In this document: positions 1-8,079 of the stretch, piece after piece
Position numbering within the stretch: the stretch's first letter is position 1
Layout: every line of letters starts with the position of its first letter
Assembly (NCBI GenBank): GCA_016717705.1
Contig: JADKFD010000048.1
Coordinates: 1 to 42,520, forward strand
From: Rhodanobacteraceae bacterium
GTDB taxonomy: Bacteria > Pseudomonadota > Gammaproteobacteria > Xanthomonadales > SZUA-5
DNA length: 42,520 bases
Direction: 5' to 3'
Notes under the pieces: model-generated
What the model was told of the DNA's origin: nothing
Seen by the model: the letters and a program-made list of their open reading frames with translations, nothing else
Database searches by the model: none
Translations under genes and position numbers: made by a program

Positions 1-841
1 TCGCCGACCAACCGCCGGCAAAGGTGCGCTGAAAGGGTTCTTCGACGAAGTTGTCGAACTTGAGCTTCTGGAACTTCTCGTCCGGGCTGTAGACCGCGGC
101 GCCGACGTAGGCGTAAAGCTCCGGATTGTTGAAGGCGAAGGCACTGGGTTTGGGCGGCGGCACGCGCTGCATCTGCCGATACTGGCTGCCGCGCCACGGC
201 GTTGCACTCTGATTGGTGATTTCCTGGCGCACGCCGACGGTGAAGCTGCCGCGCTCCAGGCGAATGACCTTGCGTACCGAAACACCGGAAGGATCGGTCC
301 AGGTCAGCGGCACTTCGATGGCATCGCTGCCGGCGGCGAGTTCGAACTTGTCGCCGTCAACGGCATAGCTCGCCGTGTGGTCCGGCGCCGGCTGGTCCTT
401 CGCCACCAGGCCGGTCTGCGATACGAAATAGCGCTCGACCTCTTCGTTCAGCAGCTTGACCGGGACATTCTTCTGCTCGAGGCTGATCGGGTAAGTGAGC
501 AGTTCGGCCTGGCGAATTTCGGCACCGCGCAGCGAGACGGTCAGGCGCAGCACGTCGCTGGCGATGGTGATGCGGCGGTCGTCGCTGGCGGCTGTCGCCG
601 CGGGCGCGGCGGCCATCGCTTCGGCAGTTGCGGGTGTCTCGCTCGGGGCGGTCGGGATTTCGTCGCCGGCAACCGTAGCGTCGGCAACAGGAACGCCGTC
701 AGCGGTGCTCGCCGGCAGCGCGGTTTCGGTGGTGACTGCGGTGTTCTCCGGCGACGGACCGTAGTCCTTTTGCCAGGCCGACCACAATTGCAGCCCGACC
801 AGTGCGAGGCCGAGCAGCAGGAACAGACGCAGGTTACTCAT
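1..841 (-). CDS. yidC: YidC membrane protein insertase, N-terminal part (3' end outside window)
   Basis: YidC inserts membrane proteins into the inner membrane with or without SecYEG. The reading frame starts with an N-terminal transmembrane anchor (MSNLRLFLLLGLALVGLQLW), continues through a low-complexity Ala/Thr-rich linker, and enters the large periplasmic beta-domain typical of Gram-negative YidC (about residues 85-280 here). The conserved C-terminal five-helix core lies beyond the window edge, so the gene is partial. Its ATG overlaps the rnpA stop in an ATGA arrangement, so rnpA and yidC are translationally coupled. The short yidD gene that usually sits between these two is absent. Confidence 0.93.
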   Translation of the reverse strand, partial: MSNLRLFLLLGLALVGLQLWSAWQKDYGPSPENTAVTTETALPASTADGVPVADATVAGDEIPTAPSETPATAEAMAAAPAATAASDDRRITIASDVLRLTVSLRGAEIRQAELLTYPISLEQKNVPVKLLNEEVERYFVSQTGLVAKDQPAPDHTASYAVDGDKFELAAGSDAIEVPLTWTDPSGVSVRKVIRLERGSFTVGVRQEITNQSATPWRGSQYRQMQRVPPPKPSAFAFNNPELYAYVGAAVYSPDEKFQKLKFDNFVEEPFQRTFAGGWSA

Positions 842-1251
842 CGGGGGCTCTCCTCGCCGCCGACCGGAGTCGGCGTGCGAACGGATGCGGAAACGGGGAT
901 CGGGCCTGCGATCACGCGATCGAACAGGGCGTCGAGGTCACGTCGCAGCAGCACACGATCGCCGCGACTGACTTCACGACCCGGCGACAGCACCAGATCG
1001 ACTGCGGGCATGCGCTCACGGCGCGCGCGGAAGCTCTCGCGCGCCAGGCGTTTGACCAGATTGCGATCGTGCGCGGCGGGCAGATGCTTCTTGCCCACCG
1101 CAAAGCCGATGCGCGCCCGGGCACAGGCGCCGGCTGCCACGACACAAACGAAAAAGCGGCCGCGCTCACGCCGACCGCTCTGGAACACTGCGTCAAACTC
1201 GCGCGGCAGCAGCAGCCGGGCGTGACGCGGAAAGCGCGTACCCGGCATCAT
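838..1251 (-). CDS. rnpA: Ribonuclease P protein component
   Basis: Protein subunit of RNase P, which trims tRNA 5' leaders. The product is about 137 aa, basic, and includes the family signature region GFAVGKKHLPAAHDRNLVKRLARE (conserved K/R-rich RNR-type helix, residues about 50-75). The frame opens with GTG ATG ATG (codons at 1254, 1251 and 1248). An AAGG Shine-Dalgarno at about 1255-1258 fits the ATG codons better than the GTG; 1251 is chosen and 1248 is equally possible. It lies 7-10 bp downstream of rpmH and overlaps yidC by 4 bp, the usual rpmH-rnpA order. Confidence 0.93.
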   Translation of the reverse strand: MMPGTRFPRHARLLLPREFDAVFQSGRRERGRFFVCVVAAGACARARIGFAVGKKHLPAAHDRNLVKRLARESFRARRERMPAVDLVLSPGREVSRGDRVLLRRDLDALFDRVIAGPIPVSASVRTPTPVGGEESPR

Positions 1252-1261
1252 CACCTTAAGT

Positions 1262-1396
1262 TTACGGGATCAGATGCTTGCGGCCCTTGGCGCGACGGGC
1301 GTTCAGGATCGCACGGCCGCTGGCGGTGGCCATGCGCGCACGGAAACCGTGGGTGCGAGCGCGCTTGAGTTTGCTCGGTTGAAAAGTGCGCTTCAT
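1262..1396 (-). CDS. rpmH: 50S ribosomal protein L34
   Basis: Ribosomal protein L34, 44 aa, starting MKRTFQPSKLKRARTHGF and ending KGRKHLIP, matching the family along its whole length. The open frame extends 22 codons upstream, but the ATG at 1396 is the conserved start and has a GGAG Shine-Dalgarno about 7 nt upstream. It is the first gene of the rpmH-rnpA-yidC unit and is driven by the promoter at 1433-1462. No dnaA gene or DnaA-box cluster follows on the other side. Confidence 0.97.
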   Translation of the reverse strand: MKRTFQPSKLKRARTHGFRARMATASGRAILNARRAKGRKHLIP

Positions 1397-1432
1397 CGCG
1401 GACTCCAAGGATCGGTCGAAGAAAAGAGCGGC

Positions 1433-1462
1433 ATAGTAGCCGGGGCCGAGCCGAGTTGTCAA
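1433..1462 (-). promoter_or_regulatory. Sigma70-type promoter of rpmH-rnpA-yidC
   Basis: Read on the minus strand: TTGACA (1462-1457), an 18-nt spacer, then TACTAT (1438-1433). The -35 is consensus and the -10 matches 5 of 6. Transcription would start near 1426, leaving a leader of about 30 nt that contains the rpmH Shine-Dalgarno. This fits a strong ribosomal-protein promoter. Confidence 0.8.
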
Positions 1463-1505
1463 AAGCTGCGGCGAATCTGAGTGATCGGGCGAATGTCGGG
1501 CCTTT

Positions 1506-1582
1506 GATCGCGCGCGAGCGCGCTCCTACAATCTCTCCGCAAGTCCACGCAGGATTTGTAGGAGCGCGCTCGCGCGCGATGC
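1506..1582. repeat. Family A paired REP-like element
   Basis: Two inverted copies of TTGTAGGAGCGCGCTCGCGC(GCGAT), at 1506-1531 and 1556-1582, separated by a 24-nt spacer. Each arm contains a GC-rich inner palindrome. Read on the minus strand the spacer resembles those of the elements at 9443 and 31996 and the remnant at 36651, so the whole ~77-bp unit is a defined element. It lies between the rpmH promoter and the PEBP-family gene. Confidence 0.85.
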
Positions 1583-1608
1583 TTCTGTTCGCGACCTGCG
1601 CGGCGCTG

Positions 1609-2202
1609 CTACAGCGCGGGGTTGAGCGTGTAGGTCCCGGTCAACTCCGCCATCGCCAGCACATGCCCGTGCATCGCACGCAATGCATCGGCCGCCGTGA
1701 AGTGCGTGCCGACGGCCAGGCTCGGCAGATCCAGCGCATACAGCCGGAAGTGGTAGTGATGCAGGCGCTCGTCGTTCCACGGCGGACAAGGACCGTCGTA
1801 ACCATGATGTGTCGCGCCATAGTCGTTGATCCCCTGGCGCACGCCCGGCGGGCCCGGCGGGTTGCGCTTGCCGGCCTCGACGACCCCATCGGAACAACTG
1901 CCGGCGGCAATTTCGCGCAAGTCCGACGGGATGTCGACCATCACCCAGTGGATGAAATCGCGCCGCGGCAGATCGGCGCGGATCACCCGGCCGGGCTGGT
2001 TGGCATCGTCGAACACTGCCGGCACGTCGTCGTCGACACAGATCAGCGCGAATGAGCGGGTCGCGTCCGGCACGCCGTCCCAGGCCAGATGCGGATTGCG
2101 GTTGGCGCCAAGGGCCATCGGCTCGTTAACCCCGGGAATGCCGAAAGCGTACTCGCCGGGAATCCGCGCGAGTGCGGTGAAGCTGTCGCTGTGGATGCGC
2201 AT
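1609..2202 (-). CDS. YbhB/YbcL family Raf-kinase-inhibitor-like protein (PEBP)
   Basis: 197-aa member of the phosphatidylethanolamine-binding protein superfamily. Recognisable features are the N-terminal strand with FGIPG..N, LAWDGVPDATRSFALICVDDD (the typical 'PP..S..L...D.D' ligand-pocket region), DFIHWVMVDIP, then GYDGPCPPWNDERLHHYHF and RLYALD near the C-terminus. The bacterial role is unproven; members are cytoplasmic or periplasmic ligand-binding proteins. The ATG at 2202 is chosen; a TTG two codons upstream is possible. It is transcribed divergently from the phospholipase D gene, with about 120 bp between them and no clear shared promoter visible. Confidence 0.88.
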   Translation of the reverse strand: MRIHSDSFTALARIPGEYAFGIPGVNEPMALGANRNPHLAWDGVPDATRSFALICVDDDVPAVFDDANQPGRVIRADLPRRDFIHWVMVDIPSDLREIAAGSCSDGVVEAGKRNPPGPPGVRQGINDYGATHHGYDGPCPPWNDERLHHYHFRLYALDLPSLAVGTHFTAADALRAMHGHVLAMAELTGTYTLNPAL

Positions 2203-2325
2203 GAGCAATGCCCTGATCTGTGCAGTGATGCGAACGATACAGCGCCGGGCTGCGTACGCTGCAGCACAGACGGGAACGGACGGCTGCGCCGAGTCTTGGC
2301 CATCGCCAGTGCAGGTCAGGATGGG

Positions 2326-3870
2326 ATGTTTGCAGCTTGGATTCGGGCCACGTGGATCGCGACGCTTTGCGCATTTCTGGCCGCGTGCGCGCCGATGCAG
2401 GTGCGCGAGCCGCGTGCGCTCGACAGCGCCCTGCTACCCGCCACCAGCGGACCGATCGCCGCGGCTGTCGCTGCCATCGGTCTGCGCGAGGGCGAATCCA
2501 GCTACCGCCTGACCCAGTCGAACACCGATGCGCTGGCGCTGCAGATCCGCAGCGCGCAACTGGCGCAGGTGAGCCTCGACCTCAAGTACTACATGTGGCT
2601 GAACGACGTCAGCGGACGCTTGCTCTCCAGCGAGTTGCTGCGCGCGGCGGATCGCGGTGTGCGCGTGCGCGTGCTGCTCGATGACACCTATGTGCGCACG
2701 CACGATCTGGAGTTTGCTGCGCTCGACAGCCATCCCAATGTGGAGTTGCGCGTCTACAACCCCTGGCGCACGCGCGGCAACAAGGTCGGCAATGCCTTCG
2801 AGTTCGTGCTCGGCGGATTCCGCCTGAACCACCGCATGCACAACAAGGCGTGGATCACCGACGGGTTGCTGGCGATCGTCGGCGGTCGCAACGTCGGCGA
2901 CGAGTATTACGGGCTGAACGACGAGTTCGACTTCCGTGATCTGGGCGTGCTGCTGGCCGGCCACGCGGTGCTCGCGGCAAGCGCCGATTTCGACCGCTAC
3001 TGGAATTCGCCGATCGTGATCCCGCTGGCGGCGATCCCCAAACCTGATGGCGGCCCGACGCTGGCACAGGCCAGGGAAGCGCTGGAGCGCGAGCGCACCG
3101 CCGCGATGGCCTCGCCCGAATTTGCGCCGGTGCTGGCGGCGCAGGATCTGGTGGTCGAAGTGCGCAGCCGGCAGTCGCGGCTGGTCAGCGACCGCTCGCG
3201 CGTGGTCAACGACCCGCCGGACAAGTGGCTGCAACGCTCTGACGTGTTCATCGGCGTCGCCGCCGATCTGCGGACCGTCATCGACGCCGCCGAGCAGGAG
3301 GTGATCCTGGTTTCGCCCTATTTCATACCCGGGCGCGAGGGCATGGACTGGCTGCGCGGGCTGCGTGAGCGCGGCGTGCGCGTGCGCGTGCTGACCAATT
3401 CGCTGGACGCCACCGACGTACCCGCCGTGCATGGCGCCTATTCCAACTATCGGCACCGGCTGCTGCGCGCGGGCATCGAGCTGCATGAGCTGAAACCGCT
3501 GACCCAAGCGCGCCCGCATTCGACCTTTCGTGGCTCGTCGCGAGCGAGCCTGCACACCAAGGCGGTGCTCGTCGACGGTCGTGTCGCCTTCGTCGGCTCC
3601 TTCAACCTCGATCCGCGCTCGACCTGGATCAACACCGAAATGGGCGCGCTGATCGACGATGCACGCTTCGCCGAGATCGTGCGCGCCAACATCGAACGCA
3701 GCCTGACGCCCGAACACAGCTATCAGCTCTCACTGGAAGGCGACAAGCTGGTCTGGACCGACACCAAGGATGGCCAACCGCGCCAGCAATTCCACGAACC
3801 CAGCTCCAGCTGGACCCGGCGCATCGTTGCGGCGCTGGCGCGGGTGTTGCCGGTGGAGGAGCAGCTGTAG
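2326..3870 (+). CDS. Phospholipase D family lipoprotein, cardiolipin synthase (ClsC)-like
   Basis: 514-aa protein with two PLD/HKD catalytic motifs: HNKAWITDG followed by GGRNVGDEYYG in the N-terminal half, and LHTKAVLVDG followed by GSFNLDPRS in the C-terminal half. Each supplies the His-Lys-Asp set of one active site, as in ClsC/YmdC-type cardiolipin synthases that join phosphatidyl groups. The start at 2326 gives a signal sequence ending in the lipobox LAAC (Cys21), so it is probably a lipoprotein. The frame is open upstream to 2089, but that part overlaps the divergent gene and lacks a signal peptide. The exact substrate cannot be read from sequence. Confidence 0.88.
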   Translation: MFAAWIRATWIATLCAFLAACAPMQVREPRALDSALLPATSGPIAAAVAAIGLREGESSYRLTQSNTDALALQIRSAQLAQVSLDLKYYMWLNDVSGRLLSSELLRAADRGVRVRVLLDDTYVRTHDLEFAALDSHPNVELRVYNPWRTRGNKVGNAFEFVLGGFRLNHRMHNKAWITDGLLAIVGGRNVGDEYYGLNDEFDFRDLGVLLAGHAVLAASADFDRYWNSPIVIPLAAIPKPDGGPTLAQAREALERERTAAMASPEFAPVLAAQDLVVEVRSRQSRLVSDRSRVVNDPPDKWLQRSDVFIGVAADLRTVIDAAEQEVILVSPYFIPGREGMDWLRGLRERGVRVRVLTNSLDATDVPAVHGAYSNYRHRLLRAGIELHELKPLTQARPHSTFRGSSRASLHTKAVLVDGRVAFVGSFNLDPRSTWINTEMGALIDDARFAEIVRANIERSLTPEHSYQLSLEGDKLVWTDTKDGQPRQQFHEPSSSWTRRIVAALARVLPVEEQL

Positions 3871-3956
3871 GGGCACGAGGACACGAGGGCACGTAAGAGG
3901 TCAAGCTCGCTCCGAATCCGCCTTTACGTGCCTCGTGCCCTCTCGCCCTCGTGCCC
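3871..3956. repeat. Heptad/octad-type inverted repeat H1
   Basis: A G-rich left arm (3871-3896, units like GGGCACGA) is complementary to a C-rich right arm (3924-3956). Both arms end at the inner side with TTACGTGC or its complement. The right arm is 7 nt longer than the left, about one repeat unit. It begins directly after the phospholipase D stop codon and could form a long hairpin at the mRNA 3' end. No T-run follows. Confidence 0.75.
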
Positions 3957-4092
3957 TCCGGTTCGATGCGCGATCAGACCACGGCAACCAGTAGTGCCTT
4001 TGGAGCGCGCACCCCGCCGCCGCTTCCGCCCTTCGCGGAACTTCGGCATGCTCGCGCGTTCCAAAGGCGTCCGTCACATACGTTCACATCGC

Positions 4093-4770
4093 ATGATCGA
4101 GCTTTCCGCGGTGACCCGCAGCTACACCATGGGCGGCAGCGAGGTGCGCGCGCTCGCGGGCGTCGACCTGCGCATCGCGGCCGGCGAGTTCGTCGCCATC
4201 ACCGGGCCGTCGGGCTCCGGCAAGTCAAGCCTGCTGAACCTGCTCGGCTGTCTCGACAAGCCGAGCTCGGGCGAATACCGGCTGGATGGCGAAGCGGTAG
4301 CCGCACTCGATGACGAGCGCGTCAGTGCGCTGCGCAGCCGCAAGATCGGCTTCGTGTTCCAGAGTTTCTTCCTGCTGCCGCGCCTGAATGTGCTGGAAAA
4401 CGTGCTGCTGCCCTTGCGCTACGCGCATGAGCCCGACCTGCAGGCGCCACAGCGCGCGCGTGCCTTGCTCGACCGTGTCGGCCTGAGCGACCGTCTTGAC
4501 CATCGGCCGAATGAACTCTCCGGCGGCCAGCAGCAGCGCGCGGCGATTGCCCGGGCGCTGGTGCGCCAGCCACGCTTGCTGCTGGCCGACGAACCGACCG
4601 GGAACCTGGATTCGAAGAGCGCCACCGATGTGCTCGGGCTGATCGAGGAATTGCACCGCGAGGGCCAGACCATCGTGCTGGTCACCCACGATGCCGATGT
4701 CGCCGCGCGCGCGCCGCGCCATGTGCGCCTGCGCGATGGCCGCGTCGAGGAGGACTCCCGCCGTGGCTGA
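4093..4770 (+). CDS. ABC transporter ATP-binding protein, MacB/LolD-type
   Basis: 225-aa ATPase of the exporter type that works with MacB/FtsX-fold permeases (MacB, LolD, FtsE group). Walker A GPSGSGKSS at about residue 40, Q-loop FVFQSFFLLPRL, ABC signature LSGGQQQRAAIARAL, Walker B LLLADEPTGNLD and the H-loop VTHD are all present. The ATG at 4093 (MIELSAVTRSY) gives the family length; the frame extends upstream to 3928 without family similarity. No convincing Shine-Dalgarno is visible. It is the first gene of a four-gene operon and overlaps the next frame by 8 bp. Confidence 0.92.
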   Translation: MIELSAVTRSYTMGGSEVRALAGVDLRIAAGEFVAITGPSGSGKSSLLNLLGCLDKPSSGEYRLDGEAVAALDDERVSALRSRKIGFVFQSFFLLPRLNVLENVLLPLRYAHEPDLQAPQRARALLDRVGLSDRLDHRPNELSGGQQQRAAIARALVRQPRLLLADEPTGNLDSKSATDVLGLIEELHREGQTIVLVTHDADVAARAPRHVRLRDGRVEEDSRRG

Positions 4771-6838
4771 GACTCTGGAGACGTTTAGCCGGCCGGGCGG
4801 GACGCGGGACCTGAGGCGTCCACGCTTGCATCAGCGCCGGCTGGGGATGTCAGGGGCCAGTTCATCGACTCTGCTGCACCAGACCGTCGAATGGCGCGCC
4901 CCGGGTCCGGTCCGGGGTCCCAGGGCGATGCTGTTCGCGGTCTGATTACTGGCTGTCCTGACGGACGGTCTGCGCTGCCGCGCAATCCTGCACGCCGCCG
5001 AGCGCCCGGCGATCCTCAGCGGCGAGGTCTACGCGCACGGCGCGCAGGCCCTGCTGACGCCGCCGAGCAATTCCTCGCCGATCGTGCTGCGCAGTTTCGT
5101 CGCCGAGGGCGAGCGGGTGAAAACCGGCGACGTGGTGTTGCGCATCGATGGCGGCGCCGCAGCGACCAGCATCCGCAATTTCAAGTCGCAACAGGTGCAG
5201 GCGCGGGCGCGCGCCGACAAGGAGATCGCCGAACTCAAGGTCAAGGCGGTCGACGCCGAGCGCGCCTGGCGCAACGCGCAGACCGCGCTGGTCAAGGCGC
5301 AGGCGGATGCCGGCATTCCACGCGAGCACTTGTCGGCGCTCGACTTCGATCGCTATCAGGGCGAGCAAACGCGCGCCGAACGTGACCTGGTGGTCAAACG
5401 CGGCGACTGGGACGCGGCCAGCGCGGCGGCGCAGCGGCGCCACGAGGACGCCCGACTGGAACTCGGTCAGTTGCAGAAGCAGATCGACTATTGGCAGACC
5501 CAGGTCGCCGCGTCCGAGCTGCGTGCAGAGCGGGACGGCGTGGTCGTGCATGGCTTCGATCCCTGGCGCGGCACCCGTTACGACGAGGGCTCCTCGTCCT
5601 ATCCCGGCCAACGCGTCGGCGAGATTGTCGATGGCAGCGACCAGCAGCGCCTCGGCGTGCGTGCATTTGCGCTGGAGGTGGATCGCTCGGCGCTCAAGGT
5701 CGGCGACAGCGTTGCCGTCAGCTTCGATGCCCTGGGCGCCCGCAGCGTGGCGGGAAAGGTCGCGCGCGTCGCCGGCGCACCCGCAGAAAAGGCCGAGTGG
5801 GGCAATGGCCGCTATTTCGAGGTGGAGATCGACGTCGAGCTGGATGCCGCCGACAAGGCTGCGCTGCGCCCCGGCAGCAGCGCGCGGGTACGCGCCGGCG
5901 GCGGCAACGTCGGAGCGCTTGCGGCGACGATCACCCCTCAGCGGCGTTTCGAAGGCGAGATCATCGCGCTCGACGCCAGCGCGATCTCGCCGCCCGCGGT
6001 GGGTGATGTGTGGATGCTCACCCTGACCCAGTTGGTGGCCGACGGCACGCCGGTCAAGGCCGGCGATGTGGTGGCGGCCTTCGACGGCAACGAAGTGATG
6101 CGCGTGCTCAACGAGAAGAGCAGTCAGCTCAACGAGAAGACGCGGCAATTGGAGCGCCTGCAACTGGAACTGGCCGAGCGCGAGCGCGCCGAGCGCATTG
6201 CCACGGCCGAGCAGCGCGCCAAGCTGACCAAGGCGCAGCGCAAGGCTGCGCAGCCGGAGAACCTGATCGCCGCGCTGGAATACAAGAAGCTGGTCGCCGA
6301 CCGCCGTCTCGCGGAAATCGAGATGGAATTGCTGGAACGCCGCGAGCGCCTGGCCGCGCAGCAGCGGAGCGCCGAGCGCGCGCAGATCGAGGCCGAGATT
6401 TCCGCGCTACAGGGCGAAGTCGACGAATTCCAGGCCGGCATGGCTGCGCTGAACGTCACCGCCGCGCGCAGCGGCGTCATGCTGCATCTGTCGAACTGGC
6501 AGGGCGAGAAGTTCGATGTCGGCTCGCAGGTGTTCCGCGGGCAATCGGTGGCGCAGATCCCGGACCTGTCGCGGCTGGCGACGCGCATGCAGGTGCCGGA
6601 ACGGCAGATTGCTTCGGTGCAGTTGGGGCAAACGGCGAAGATCGATGTCGAGGGTGGCGCCGTGCCCACGCTGAGCGGCCGCGTCACCCAGATCAGCCGG
6701 GTGGTGCGTTCGCGTTCCAAGGCCAAGCCGGTGCCGGTGATCGACGTCAACATCGAGTTCGACGCGCCGGCCGAGGCGGCGCGGTTGAAACCGGGCCAGC
6801 CGGTGCGCGTGGAACTGCAGGCGGGGGAAGGCGCATGA
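4763..6838 (+). CDS. HlyD-family periplasmic adaptor with two adaptor modules; in-frame TGA near N-terminus
   Basis: Membrane-fusion (adaptor) protein for the ABC exporter. Continuous similarity runs from about 4946 to 6838. The protein has two consecutive adaptor units, each with a lipoyl/barrel half (SPIVLRSFVAEGERVKTGDVV and later LTQLVADGTPVKAGDVVAAF), a long charged coiled coil, a second lipoyl half and a beta-barrel domain. The likely start is GTG 4763, overlapping the ATPase stop, but a TGA at 4943-4945 interrupts a probable membrane anchor (MLFAV, stop, LLAVL). No ATG, GTG or TTG follows in frame until GTG 5084, which lies inside the first lipoyl unit. The gene is therefore either broken, carries a sequencing error, or starts at a weak codon. 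Confidence 0.78.
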
Positions 6839-8079
6839 GTGTCGCCACGGAGTCACACAGCGGCGGCCCTGCAAGAACGCGCCTTGGTTGCCTGTTGCTG
6901 ATGCTGACGCTGGCCATGGCAGGCTGCAGCGACGCGCCCAGCGACGCACCACCAGTGGAGATCATCAGCGCGCGCCCGTTGGAGCTGAGCGTGGAAGCGC
7001 TGGGCGAGTTGCGTTCGGCCAAGGCGACGCCACTGTCGGTGCCCGGCAGCAACTTTGCGCAGCGCCAGCTGACCTGGATGCTCGACGAGGGCAGCCGGGT
7101 CAAGACCGGCGACGTCATCGCGCGCTTTTCCGCCGCCCGTGGGGAAGTCGACCTGGCCGAGGCACGCGTCAATCTGCTGCGCAATGTGCTGGCGCGGTCG
7201 AGCAAGGAGGCGGACCTGGGCACCGTCGAGGCGCGCATCGAAGCCGATCTTTCGCAGGTCGACACCGATCTGACCATCGCCGAGCGCTACGCCTCGGCGG
7301 AGCTGACGATGATCGCGCGCAACGAATTGCTCGACGCCATCCAGGATCGCGAGTTCCTCGGCTCCAAGCAGGGCTTCCTCGGCTGGAAGCGCGATCAGAC
7401 CGGGCAGCGCGGCGCGGCCGAGCTGGCGGTGCTCGACAGCCAGCGACAGACGCATGAGCTGAGCGCGAAGACGCGCGAAGAGGACCTCGCCGCGCTGGAG
7501 CTGATCGCACCGCATGACGGTGTGCTGATGCTCACCGCCGACTGGTCGGGCGAGCGTCCGCGCGTGGGCGCGACGCTGTGGGCCGGCAACGAGTTCGGCA
7601 ACATTCCCGACTTGAGCGCGATGGAAGTGCAGTTCGCGTTGACGCAACTGGACGCCGCCGGCGTCAAGCTCGGGGCACAGATCGAACTGGCACCGCTGGG
7701 GCGTCCCGAGCAGACCTTCACGTCGAAAGTCGAGTGGGTCGCCGCGGCGGCGCAGCCGATCAGCCGCGGCAATCCGATCAAGTACGTGCGCATGAAGGCC
7801 AATGTCGCCAGCGCTGATGTGCAGCGCCTGCAACTGGTGCCGGGCCAGACACTGGCCGCGCGCGTGTATGCGGTGCGCGTGGCCGAGGGACTGTCGGTGG
7901 CCAACGTCGCGGTGGTCTCGGAGGGCGCCCAGACCATGGTCGAGCTGTGGCGCGACGGCGTGCGGCAGCGCCATCCGATCCGCCTCGGCGAACGCGGCCT
8001 GGCGCGCTCGCAGGTACTCGAAGGCCTGAGTCCCGGCGATGCCGTGGTGCTGACGCCGGAAACCGGAGAGAAGTCTTGA
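6835..8079 (+). CDS. Lipoprotein periplasmic adaptor (HlyD/MacA-like) of the ABC exporter
   Basis: 414-aa second adaptor of the operon. It begins MSVATESHSGG, has a hydrophobic stretch and a lipobox (AMAGC, Cys near residue 30), so it is a predicted lipoprotein. It contains one adaptor module: lipoyl half (WMLDEGSRVKTGDVIARF), a coiled-coil hairpin of about residues 100-220, the second lipoyl half (ALELIAPHDGVLMLTADW), then beta-barrel and membrane-proximal domains (ELWRDGVRQRHPIRLG). ATG 6835 overlaps the upstream stop (ATGA). Together with the preceding gene, the operon encodes three adaptor modules on two polypeptides. Confidence 0.88.
   Translation: MSVATESHSGGPARTRLGCLLLMLTLAMAGCSDAPSDAPPVEIISARPLELSVEALGELRSAKATPLSVPGSNFAQRQLTWMLDEGSRVKTGDVIARFSAARGEVDLAEARVNLLRNVLARSSKEADLGTVEARIEADLSQVDTDLTIAERYASAELTMIARNELLDAIQDREFLGSKQGFLGWKRDQTGQRGAAELAVLDSQRQTHELSAKTREEDLAALELIAPHDGVLMLTADWSGERPRVGATLWAGNEFGNIPDLSAMEVQFALTQLDAAGVKLGAQIELAPLGRPEQTFTSKVEWVAAAAQPISRGNPIKYVRMKANVASADVQRLQLVPGQTLAARVYAVRVAEGLSVANVAVVSEGAQTMVELWRDGVRQRHPIRLGERGLARSQVLEGLSPGDAVVLTPETGEKS

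Noticed and set aside
1397..1608. Replication origin next to rpmH
   Set aside because: No DnaA boxes (TTATNCACA), AT-rich unwinding region or dnaA gene is present; the gap holds a promoter and a REP-like element.
4943..4945. Recoded UGA (selenocysteine) in the adaptor
   Set aside because: It lies in a hydrophobic anchor with no catalytic role and no SECIS-like hairpin directly follows; mutation or error is simpler.
4691..4945. Separate 84-codon gene between ATPase and adaptor
   Set aside because: Its frame is the same as the adaptor downstream of the TGA, so it is the likely N-terminal part of that gene together with a shadow of the ATPase end.
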